22,575 nt of DNA from Gammaproteobacteria bacterium (GTDB lineage Bacteria; Pseudomonadota; Gammaproteobacteria; Eutrophobiales; Eutrophobiaceae): assembly GCA_018676275.1 (NCBI GenBank), contig JABHFC010000276.1, positions 1 through 22,575 of the forward strand, given 5' to 3'. Positions 16,381 to 22,575 of this stretch are shown piece by piece. How positions within the stretch are numbered: position 1 is the stretch's first letter; every line of letters starts with the position of its first letter. The notes under the pieces are model-generated. The model made no database searches. It saw only the letters and a program-made list of their open reading frames with translations, and was not told the DNA's origin. The position numbers and the translations under genes were made by a program.

Positions 16381-16867
16381 TTAGGAAGGCCTGTTTCTCT
16401 ATCACATATAGTTCCCGATAATCCCCAAGCATTTCCCATGTACCCGTATAGCCTTTGGGTACGATTACTACATCGCCGGTGACAAACTTCTTCGCCGCAT
16501 CTTCCCCCGTAAATTGCAGCTGAAGTTCGCCGCTTAATACAAGTATCATTTCATCAAATGGCCACGGTGATGTGATAGCGAGTTTAATCGCTTCGGTCTG
16601 ATAGACACCAATGACAATTTCGCCGGAAAAAACTTCACTGAGTGTATGCTTCGAGCTTCCTTTCAGTATCATGGAATCAGGCCAAGGGGCAAATTCACCC
16701 AATCCGGTCCCCGACATTGTTTCTCTGTCGACCTTAAAGGGGACGCTGGCGACTTCACCTGCCTCTACAAGCATCGGTTCACTTGTCAGGAAAAGCATTA
16801 GAATTGCGATCGTGAAGGTTGATCGCTTAATAAACAGGGATAAAAATTGAGTTACATATCTAATCAT
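16346..16867 (-). CDS. Exported small cupin, partner of dehydrogenase B
   Basis: 173 residues from the ATG at 16867. An upstream in-frame TTG at 16894 would add nine residues but has no ribosome site, so I prefer the ATG, although its own AGAG site is weak. Residues 1-35 form a signal peptide (hydrophobic STFTIAILMLFLTSEPML, cleavage near VEA-GEV), so the mature cupin should be periplasmic. The core (WPFDEMILVLSGELQL, then TGDVVIVPKGYTGTWEML) is clearly related to cupin A, including the APWP motif and the PKGxxGTWE segment, and also lacks the metal-binding histidines. It follows dehydrogenase B by 42 bp on the same strand. The function is unknown; periplasmic export fits a role alongside the dehydrogenase. 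Confidence 0.82.
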   Translation of the reverse strand: MIRYVTQFLSLFIKRSTFTIAILMLFLTSEPMLVEAGEVASVPFKVDRETMSGTGLGEFAPWPDSMILKGSSKHTLSEVFSGEIVIGVYQTEAIKLAITSPWPFDEMILVLSGELQLQFTGEDAAKKFVTGDVVIVPKGYTGTWEMLGDYRELYVIEKQAFLNSQEPGGLLGE

Positions 16868-16909
16868 TGGTGTGATTCTCTGTTTAAATCTCAATCGACA
16901 AAGACAGGA

Positions 16910-19003
16910 TTACTTACCCTGTTGCTCCGCTTCGTACAGGCGACTCTGCCGATCGATGAGAAAAGCATGGATTGCCTCTACCTGTTCATTATTTATAATC
17001 TGGTCGAAAGGCAACATACCCATCTGTCGTCGGTATCCCTTAATAACAGTATCCTTAAAGTTGGTATGTTGATCCTTTCGCATATAACGCAGATCGGGTA
17101 TTGAGCTGGAGATAGATCTTTGACCTACTGCAGTAGAACCATGACAGACGCCACAGGCGGCAACCTCATATAACTGCTCTCCTTCAGCAATCATTTCTTT
17201 CGAGCCAGTCTGTTTCGGCGGTTCGGGTACAGACATGGTGCTTGTACTTACCTCTGGTAGTGACTGTTTACCGTTCAAGGTAAAGGCAATCAAACGGCTG
17301 GGACCTTTTGCGTCGTCCGCCGTACCATAGAGGGGCACCATGAAACGAGATATTCCCGAAGCGCCCACCGGAATAAGAACATACTGCTTGTCTCCAAGCA
17401 TATACGATACCGGTGATGCTTGTGTGGCGGAACCCGTCTTTAACTTCCATAACAATTGTCCTGAATCTGCTTCATAAGCCATGAAATGTCCATCGGCTGA
17501 ACCCTGAAAAACCAGATTACCTGCAGTTGATAACACTCCACCATTCAATGGGAGCTCACTTTCTACTTTCCAAACTGGCGAAGCCTTGATTGGATCCCAG
17601 GCAATTAATTTTCCTATTTTCCTTTTTTTGGTGGCTTCACTGAGACCCGTTTTTTGTTCGTTTAAGTCTTCTCCATAATAATTAAAAACAACCCCTCCTA
17701 CAGGAGCATTTGGATCGCTTGTATAAGTACTGGTAAATTCATGTGCCGGTATATAGACCAGACCAGTATCTGGACTATAACTCATGGACTCCCAACCATG
17801 ACCGCCAAAAATCGTTGGTGTGACTTCCGCACTATTACTTTTGTTTTTATAATAACGTACAGATTGATTTTCTATAGGTCGGCCGGTCTTCATATCAATA
17901 TGGCTAGCCCAGGTCACTTTTACATATTTTTCTGCTGACAGCAGTTTTCCCGTTCTTCTTTCCAGTAAATAGAAAAATCCATTTTTCGGAGCTTGCATCA
18001 ATACTTTTTCTTTTTTACCAGACACATCGAGATCGGCGAGGATCATATGATTAGCCGCATTTAAGTCCCAGGCATCTGCTGGCACAGTCTGGTAATGCCA
18101 GATATATTTACCCGTATCGGCATCCAGAGCGATAATGGAATTAGTAAATAGATTGTCACCCTCGCCCGGACTTCTTACTGATACATCCCATGGCAATGCA
18201 CTGTCTGTACCGATGTACAGTTGATTAAGTTCGGCATCGTAGACAATGGCATCCCACGCACTACCACCTCCATTTTTAGCCCAGCCATCAGCCCAGGTAC
18301 CTGCTGCCATTTTGAGGATTTCATTTTCATGGGGGTTATCAGGGTTACCGGGTACCGTATAAAACCGCCACAATAATTTACCTGTGTCTCCTGCGTAAGC
18401 TGAGACATAACCTCTTGCCCCATAATCTGAGACACCATTACCAATAAACACTTTACCGTTGGCAACTCTTGGTGCGCCCGTAATTGCATACTCCGCACTG
18501 GGGTCACAGGTTAGTTTCTCCCATATTTGTTTACCAGTATCCGCATTAATAGCGATCAATCTACAATCCGGAGAACCGACGTAGACCTTACCTTTCGAAA
18601 CAGCAACGCCTTTGTTGATACGTGCGGAATAAGAATTAGCAAAGCTGTTATGAACACCGGCTTGTGGGTCAAACATCCACATTTGCTCTCCAGTTTCGGC
18701 ATTGATGGCCCACACCCGTGCAAAAGAACTGGTCATATATATCACACCATCAATTACTATCGGTGTAGCAGCCAGACCATCACTGGGAATATGGACAGAC
18801 CATTCCACTCCGAGTCCGGATACATTGCTTGAGTTTATCTGCTCAAGCGGGCTGAACCTTTGCTCTTTATGACTACGTCCATGTTGCATCCAATTATCAG
18901 TTTTCGCTCCCTGTTGTTCATCATTCGCCAAACAATTTATATGTACAAATGACATTAGCATTGCTGAGGCGAGTAAATATTTTGTTGTATTAAAAACACT
19001 CAT
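16910..19003 (-). CDS. PQQ-dependent quinohaemoprotein dehydrogenase, copy B
   Basis: 697 residues from the ATG at 19003. A GTG nine codons earlier (19030) is open, but the ATG has a strong ribosome site (AAGGAAA) and gives a compact signal peptide (MSVFNTTKYLLASAMLMSFV, cleavage near CLA-NDE). PQQ propeller and C-terminal haem domain as in copy A: CGVCH at 617-621, predicted catalytic Asp313 in AWDLN. It shares the altered active-site set: YSARINKG without Cys-Cys, VSDYGARG (Asp193), GTDSALPWD, and the cysteine pair 147/166. It is the most divergent copy and keeps the more usual PW after the metal motif. It converges on the dehydrogenase A-cupin A transcript. Its promoter carries operator copy 5. 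Confidence 0.92.
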   Translation of the reverse strand: MSVFNTTKYLLASAMLMSFVHINCLANDEQQGAKTDNWMQHGRSHKEQRFSPLEQINSSNVSGLGVEWSVHIPSDGLAATPIVIDGVIYMTSSFARVWAINAETGEQMWMFDPQAGVHNSFANSYSARINKGVAVSKGKVYVGSPDCRLIAINADTGKQIWEKLTCDPSAEYAITGAPRVANGKVFIGNGVSDYGARGYVSAYAGDTGKLLWRFYTVPGNPDNPHENEILKMAAGTWADGWAKNGGGSAWDAIVYDAELNQLYIGTDSALPWDVSVRSPGEGDNLFTNSIIALDADTGKYIWHYQTVPADAWDLNAANHMILADLDVSGKKEKVLMQAPKNGFFYLLERRTGKLLSAEKYVKVTWASHIDMKTGRPIENQSVRYYKNKSNSAEVTPTIFGGHGWESMSYSPDTGLVYIPAHEFTSTYTSDPNAPVGGVVFNYYGEDLNEQKTGLSEATKKRKIGKLIAWDPIKASPVWKVESELPLNGGVLSTAGNLVFQGSADGHFMAYEADSGQLLWKLKTGSATQASPVSYMLGDKQYVLIPVGASGISRFMVPLYGTADDAKGPSRLIAFTLNGKQSLPEVSTSTMSVPEPPKQTGSKEMIAEGEQLYEVAACGVCHGSTAVGQRSISSSIPDLRYMRKDQHTNFKDTVIKGYRRQMGMLPFDQIINNEQVEAIHAFLIDRQSRLYEAEQQGK

Positions 19004-19046
19004 TTTCGATTTCCTTTTGCTTATTCTCACTCATTCATTATTTTCC

Positions 19047-19074
19047 ATAATACCGTCATTTGACGGTTTATCAA
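19047..19074 (-). promoter_or_regulatory. Candidate promoter of dehydrogenase B
   Basis: On the minus strand, TTGATA (19074-19069) and TATTAT (19052-19047) are spaced 16 bp, each 5 of 6 to consensus. Operator copy 5 lies wholly between them. The predicted leader before the ATG at 19003 is about 35-40 bases and contains the AAGGAAA ribosome site; this supports the ATG over the upstream GTG. Confidence 0.65.
19053..19066. promoter_or_regulatory. Operator-like inverted repeat, copy 5
   Basis: CCGTC-ATTT-GACGG, perfect arms, filling the -35/-10 spacer of the dehydrogenase B promoter. It is 213 bp from copy 6 across the divergent region 19004-19321, which otherwise holds only AT-rich sequence with no gene seen. 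Confidence 0.75.
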
Positions 19075-19265
19075 ACTTCCTTTCAAATATTTACTTTTTT
19101 GATTTAGCATCCTGTTTAATGCTGATTTCGATACACAGGTTTTTTCAAAATAAAAATAATTTTTATTAGTTTATTATCAATTAGTTATGATTATTTCTTC
19201 CGATGCCTTTTTTGCCCATTTGTTAATATTGCTATTTCCATTCTTATTCCTTATTATGCTAATTG

Positions 19266-19279
19266 CCGTCATGCGACGG
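19266..19279. promoter_or_regulatory. Operator-like inverted repeat, copy 6, at tetR promoter
   Basis: CCGTC-ATGC-GACGG, perfect arms, 42 bp upstream of the TetR-family gene. A promoter can be drawn with TTGCCG (19263-19268) overlapping the left arm and AATAAT (19285-19290) 16 bp on. A site here would give the autoregulation usual for TetR-family repressors, and would also control the downstream dehydrogenase C and cupin C. Confidence 0.72.
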
Positions 19280-19321
19280 TAAACAATAATAATGGAACGC
19301 TGAGATCAAATACTTGGAGCA

Positions 19322-19984
19322 ATGCAAGCGAACACCAAAAATAATGTTACTCAACAATCGACGGGGAACCCGAGGACAATTACTCCAAAAAAAATTGAAC
19401 TGTTAGAGGCCGCGCGACATGCATTAGCCAGTCGTGGTCACTCTAATTTTTCCATGCGCAGTGTAGCGAGAGAGGCTGGTATACACTTAAAGACCCTGCA
19501 ACATTATTTTCCAAACAAGCAGAGTCTGCTGACTGAAGTTCTCGAATACACATTGAGAAGTTATTATTTCAATCAGTTTAATCTCATGTTTGACAAGAGA
19601 AGTGATCTGGGGGCTGAAGAAAAATTTCGTTTATTGATTGACTATGTTTTAGATGATTTGGGGGATCCGTTTACTGCCAGTTTTTTCCCGGAGATATGGG
19701 CACTGGCATCACGAGATCCTGATGCTTCCCTTGCAATGGATAGATTTTATACTCTGTATCGTAATAACATCGAAGAATTGATTTTCGAACTAAACCCAAA
19801 ACTCGACGGAATTTGCCTCATACAACGTGCAGCAATCATCGCAATGGCCGGCGAAGGCATGCTCCTTTTGGTCGGTCATAATAAACCCAAGCATAGGGAA
19901 TTAAAGAATATAAAAAATGAGTTTGTGAACAGAATGCTGGATATCGTAAGAGCCCCTCTGGATGCAAATTGTGCAAGTAACTAA
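19322..19984 (+). CDS. TetR/AcrR-family transcriptional regulator
   Basis: 220 residues. The N-terminal TetR DNA-binding domain is clear: KIELLEAARHALASRG helix 1, then FSMRSVAREAGIHLKTLQHYFPNKQSLL (about 43-70), the helix-turn-helix ending in the family's YxxFxxKxxL pattern. The C-terminal ~150 residues are helical and would hold the ligand pocket and dimer interface. TetR dimers bind short inverted repeats at their own promoter; operator copy 6 is in the right place. The six operator copies make this the best candidate for controlling the receptor, AraC-family and dehydrogenase genes. GGAG lies unusually close (2 bases) to the ATG, so translation may be weak. Dehydrogenase C starts 29 bp downstream, likely in one transcript. 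Confidence 0.92.
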   Translation: MQANTKNNVTQQSTGNPRTITPKKIELLEAARHALASRGHSNFSMRSVAREAGIHLKTLQHYFPNKQSLLTEVLEYTLRSYYFNQFNLMFDKRSDLGAEEKFRLLIDYVLDDLGDPFTASFFPEIWALASRDPDASLAMDRFYTLYRNNIEELIFELNPKLDGICLIQRAAIIAMAGEGMLLLVGHNKPKHRELKNIKNEFVNRMLDIVRAPLDANCASN

Positions 19985-20013
19985 TAATCGTAATAGCGCG
20001 GGAGTAATGCAAA

Positions 20014-22122
20014 ATGAAATTGAATAATAATATTTGTACCAAGATCAGAATAGCTCTAGTCACAATTTTGTTCACAATGCTTTTTAATATCAGCGCTCAG
20101 GCAGAGGAATTAGTAGCTAAGCACGGAAATCTAACCAAAGAACGCGCGCTCGCTGCTAACAATGATGCTGATAATTGGATGCTTAACGGCCGTACCTACG
20201 GCGATAAGCGTTTCAGTCCTCTAACTCAGATCAACGACTCTAATGTTGAGCAGCTTGGACTTATCTGGTCGGCAGATATTGCCAGTGTCGATGGTCTCTC
20301 TGCGACTCCCCTGGTTATTGATGGCGTTATATATATGAGTGCGCCCTTTGCTCTGGTCTATGCTCTGGATGCAAAGACTGGTGAAACGATATGGCAATAC
20401 AATCCCAATGTTAAACTAGGGTTAAGCTTCGCCAATGGCTGGACTTCCAGAATCAACAGAGGTGCTGCCGTGTGGGAAGGTAAAGTCTATGTCGCCACGG
20501 GCGACTGCCGGCTCATCGCGCTAAACGCAACAACTGGTTCCGAAATATGGACAGCGCAGGCTTGTAATGCTGAAAATGAAGATGGTATGGACGGCGCGCC
20601 ACGAGTGGTAAATGGTAAGGTTTACATAGGCAGTGGGGTTTCGGATTTTGGGTCACGCGGCAATCTGGCTGCGTTCGATGCAAATACTGGCAAGGAGCTC
20701 TGGAGGTTCTGGACAGTACCCGGCGATCCAAAAAAAGGATTCGAGACGAAAGCCATGCAAATGGCCTCGAAAACCTGGTCCGAGGGCGGAGCAAAAAATG
20801 GTGGAGCCTCCGTCTGGGGAACAATCGTGTATGACCCGGAATTTAATTCTTTAATTTTCGGCACCGATTCTGCGGCGCCATTGAATGCTCATGATCGCGA
20901 CCCCCTCGGTGGTGACAACCTGTTTACTAATTCCATTGTAGCCCTGGACGCCGACACGGGCGAATACAAGTGGCACTATCAACCGGTTCCCCATGATGCC
21001 TGGGATTATAATACCAACATGCCAATGATCCTGGCGGAGCTGAAAATAGATGGCAAAATCAGGAAGGTGTTAATGCAAGCACCAAAGAGTGGTTTTTTCT
21101 ATGTTATCGATCGAACAAACGGGGAGTTTATCTCGGCGGAAAATTTTGTTCCAACCAGTTGGGCAAGTCACTACGACAAAGCAACTGGCCGCCCGGTTGA
21201 ACTACCGGGTGCGCGTTATTACCGCAATAAGAATGGCCGGGCTATAGTCTACCCAGGTATCTGGGGCGGACATAACTGGCAACCAATGAGTTTTAATCCT
21301 GACACCGGACTGGTGTACTTCAGTGCGTGGAATATTCCAGCACTATATGAAACAAAAAAGGATGCCATGCTTGGCGGTCTACTGGTTGATAGTTACGTAC
21401 TTGGTACCGACAAGGAAACTCTCTCCGGACGTGGAAGTTTAATTGCATGGGACCCGGTGCTGCAAACTGCAAGATGGAAAGTCCCACAAGCACTTCCGAT
21501 GAATGGTGGTACGCTTACTACCGCCGGCAACCTGGTATTTCATGGCACTGCTACAGGAGAAGTAAAGGCTTATTCCGCCGATGCAGGGCAATTACTTTGG
21601 TCAGCGAAAACTGGTTCCTCAATTCAGGCGGGACCTATAACTTACGGAGTTGCTGGGCAACAAATTATTCTTGTACCAGTGGGTGCACCTGCTATTGCCA
21701 GGAATGCTTTACCTGAGATAGGTACAGCGAAAAACGCCCGTGGCCCGAGTCGATTGCTCGCCTATGCGCTGGGTGGTAAGGCGCAATTACCACCAGCAAA
21801 AGAAATTCCACTTATGGCTGAACCACCGAAGCGATTCAATTCAAAAGAGACTATTGCTCATGGAAAAGATTTATTCAATATGAGTAGTTGTTGGGTTTGC
21901 CATGGCCAGCATGCTAGTGGTTTTGGCGGAACCGCGCCTAACCTGCGTCGTTCGCCTATTTTACAGTCGAAAGAGGCTTGGTACCAGGTGGTGGTAGAAG
22001 GCGTTAAAAGTAATAAGGGTATGCTTGGCCAATCGCACCTGTCCAAAAGTGATGCCGAGGCCATGCGCGGATTTGTTATAGAAAAAGCCTGGGAAGAATA
22101 TCAATCACAAACAACAAAATAG
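20014..22122 (+). CDS. PQQ-dependent quinohaemoprotein dehydrogenase, copy C
   Basis: 702 residues: signal peptide (cleavage near AQA-EEL), PQQ propeller starting at WMLNGRTYGDKRFSPL, and a C-terminal haem c domain with CWVCH (626-630) and likely axial Met670. The predicted catalytic Asp is D331 in AWDYN. It has the same altered motif set as the other two copies: WTSRINRG, VSDFGSRG (Asp211), GTDSAAPLN, and Cys165/Cys184. It is closest to copy A by eye (for example FGTDSAAPLNA and RRSP-L in the haem domain are shared), so A and C probably come from a later duplication than B. GGGAG precedes the ATG. The gene is downstream of tetR and upstream of a cupin gene at 12 bp, forming a three-gene unit. 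Confidence 0.93.
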   Translation: MKLNNNICTKIRIALVTILFTMLFNISAQAEELVAKHGNLTKERALAANNDADNWMLNGRTYGDKRFSPLTQINDSNVEQLGLIWSADIASVDGLSATPLVIDGVIYMSAPFALVYALDAKTGETIWQYNPNVKLGLSFANGWTSRINRGAAVWEGKVYVATGDCRLIALNATTGSEIWTAQACNAENEDGMDGAPRVVNGKVYIGSGVSDFGSRGNLAAFDANTGKELWRFWTVPGDPKKGFETKAMQMASKTWSEGGAKNGGASVWGTIVYDPEFNSLIFGTDSAAPLNAHDRDPLGGDNLFTNSIVALDADTGEYKWHYQPVPHDAWDYNTNMPMILAELKIDGKIRKVLMQAPKSGFFYVIDRTNGEFISAENFVPTSWASHYDKATGRPVELPGARYYRNKNGRAIVYPGIWGGHNWQPMSFNPDTGLVYFSAWNIPALYETKKDAMLGGLLVDSYVLGTDKETLSGRGSLIAWDPVLQTARWKVPQALPMNGGTLTTAGNLVFHGTATGEVKAYSADAGQLLWSAKTGSSIQAGPITYGVAGQQIILVPVGAPAIARNALPEIGTAKNARGPSRLLAYALGGKAQLPPAKEIPLMAEPPKRFNSKETIAHGKDLFNMSSCWVCHGQHASGFGGTAPNLRRSPILQSKEAWYQVVVEGVKSNKGMLGQSHLSKSDAEAMRGFVIEKAWEEYQSQTTK

Positions 22123-22134
22123 AGGAGATACATC

Positions 22135-22503
22135 ATGCTTGATTACAAAGAACTCAACAATACGGACGGCCTCGCGCCCTGGCCACCCTTTTCCGATCTG
22201 GATTTCGTCAATGTGCTCAGTGGCGATCCCCAGCATCGTGGTCGTCACGATTTAGGGGCGTTTGATACGCGTCTGCAGGTCGGTGTATGGGAATGTACGC
22301 CGGGAAAATTTGAGTATACCTATCCGGGCGATGAAATCTGCACCTTACTGGATGGCCATATCAAAGTCACCGATGCTGATGGTAATACCCACGAGTTTCG
22401 CACTGGCGATTCATTCTTCACCGTTCAGGGTGAAAAAGTTACATGGGAAGTTATTGAGACCATCCGCAAGGTTTTTCATATTCACAATATTGACGGGGCA
22501 TAG
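22135..22503 (+). CDS. Small single-domain cupin, partner of dehydrogenase C
   Basis: 122 residues, no signal peptide. The cupin_3/DUF861-like core is YPGDEICTLLDGHIKVTDADG, shown here by its start YPGDEIC and by EFRTGDSFFTVQGEKVTWEV. It has the APWP motif near the N-terminus like the other two cupins but is otherwise distant from them. The metal-binding His pair is again missing from motif 1. GAGGAG lies just before the ATG, overlapping the end of dehydrogenase C. The role is unknown; linkage to a dehydrogenase is the only clue. Confidence 0.8.
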   Translation: MLDYKELNNTDGLAPWPPFSDLDFVNVLSGDPQHRGRHDLGAFDTRLQVGVWECTPGKFEYTYPGDEICTLLDGHIKVTDADGNTHEFRTGDSFFTVQGEKVTWEVIETIRKVFHIHNIDGA

Positions 22504-22553
22504 TTATATTTCCTTAACGTCTAGCTGATGTTGTACGGACAAGGAAAATACTC

Positions 22554-22575
22554 ATGTCTGATAGCTATAAAGAAG
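22554..22575 (+). CDS. Start of an unidentified gene, cut by right edge
   Basis: ATG at 22554 opens a frame reading MSDSYKE to the window end. AAGGAAAA (22541-22548) is a good ribosome site and the gap from cupin C is 50 bp on the same strand, so it is likely the next gene of that operon. Seven codons are too few to name a product. Confidence 0.5.

Noticed and set aside
13760..22122. Lanthanide-dependent (XoxF/PedH-like) assignment of the dehydrogenases
   Set aside because: The residue two after the catalytic Asp is Asn in all three, not the Asp associated with lanthanide binding, and the other metal ligands are also altered. Metal use cannot be assigned.
13760..22503. Three-fold repeat as a sign of a mobile or composite element
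   Set aside because: The copies are diverged at protein level, lie in different orientations, and no terminal repeats, transposase or integrase were seen; old gene duplication explains it.

Overview
The window looks like catabolic DNA from a Gram-negative proteobacterium, probably a gammaproteobacterium. The reasons are a TonB-dependent outer-membrane receptor, exported quinohaemoproteins, Shine-Dalgarno sites, sigma70-like promoters, moderate GC in genes and AT-rich gaps. The taxon is an inference. No mobile element, RNA gene, CRISPR array or integrase was seen.

Layout, left to right. (1) 1-1421, minus strand: 5' part of a TonB-dependent receptor, cut by the left edge. (2) 12390 down to 1751, minus strand: seven tightly packed genes. 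They encode a HyuA-type subunit, a small zinc-ribbon gamma-type subunit, a second HyuA-type subunit, a HyuB-type subunit, an unrecognised 287-aa protein, an AMP-forming acyl-CoA ligase and a thiolase. This set resembles the ATP-dependent acetophenone carboxylase system of anaerobic ethylbenzene/acetophenone degraders (five subunits, then a CoA ligase and a thiolase). (3) 13419-12526, minus: an AraC-family regulator. (4) 13760-22503: three copies of a module made of a PQQ-dependent quinohaemoprotein dehydrogenase followed by a small cupin. Copy A is on plus, copy B on minus and convergent with A, and copy C on plus behind a TetR-family regulator. (5) A new plus-strand gene begins at 22554 and runs off the end.

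Proposed working: the receptor takes up a substrate (or the PQQ cofactor). The periplasmic dehydrogenases oxidise an alcohol to a ketone and pass electrons to their own c-type haem. The cytoplasmic carboxylase adds CO2 to the ketone to give a beta-keto acid. The ligase makes its CoA ester and the thiolase cleaves it to acetyl-CoA plus a shortened acyl-CoA. The substrate cannot be told from sequence.

The most striking signal is regulatory. A 14-bp inverted repeat, [C/A]CGTC-N4-GACGG, occurs six times, two per gap, in the three long intergenic regions and was not noticed elsewhere. In at least three cases it lies in the spacer between recognisable -35 and -10 boxes. It is probably the operator of the TetR-family protein at 19322, tying receptor, AraC regulator, all three dehydrogenases and TetR itself into one regulon. 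The second striking point is that all three dehydrogenases share the same departures from the textbook PQQ-alcohol-dehydrogenase active site.
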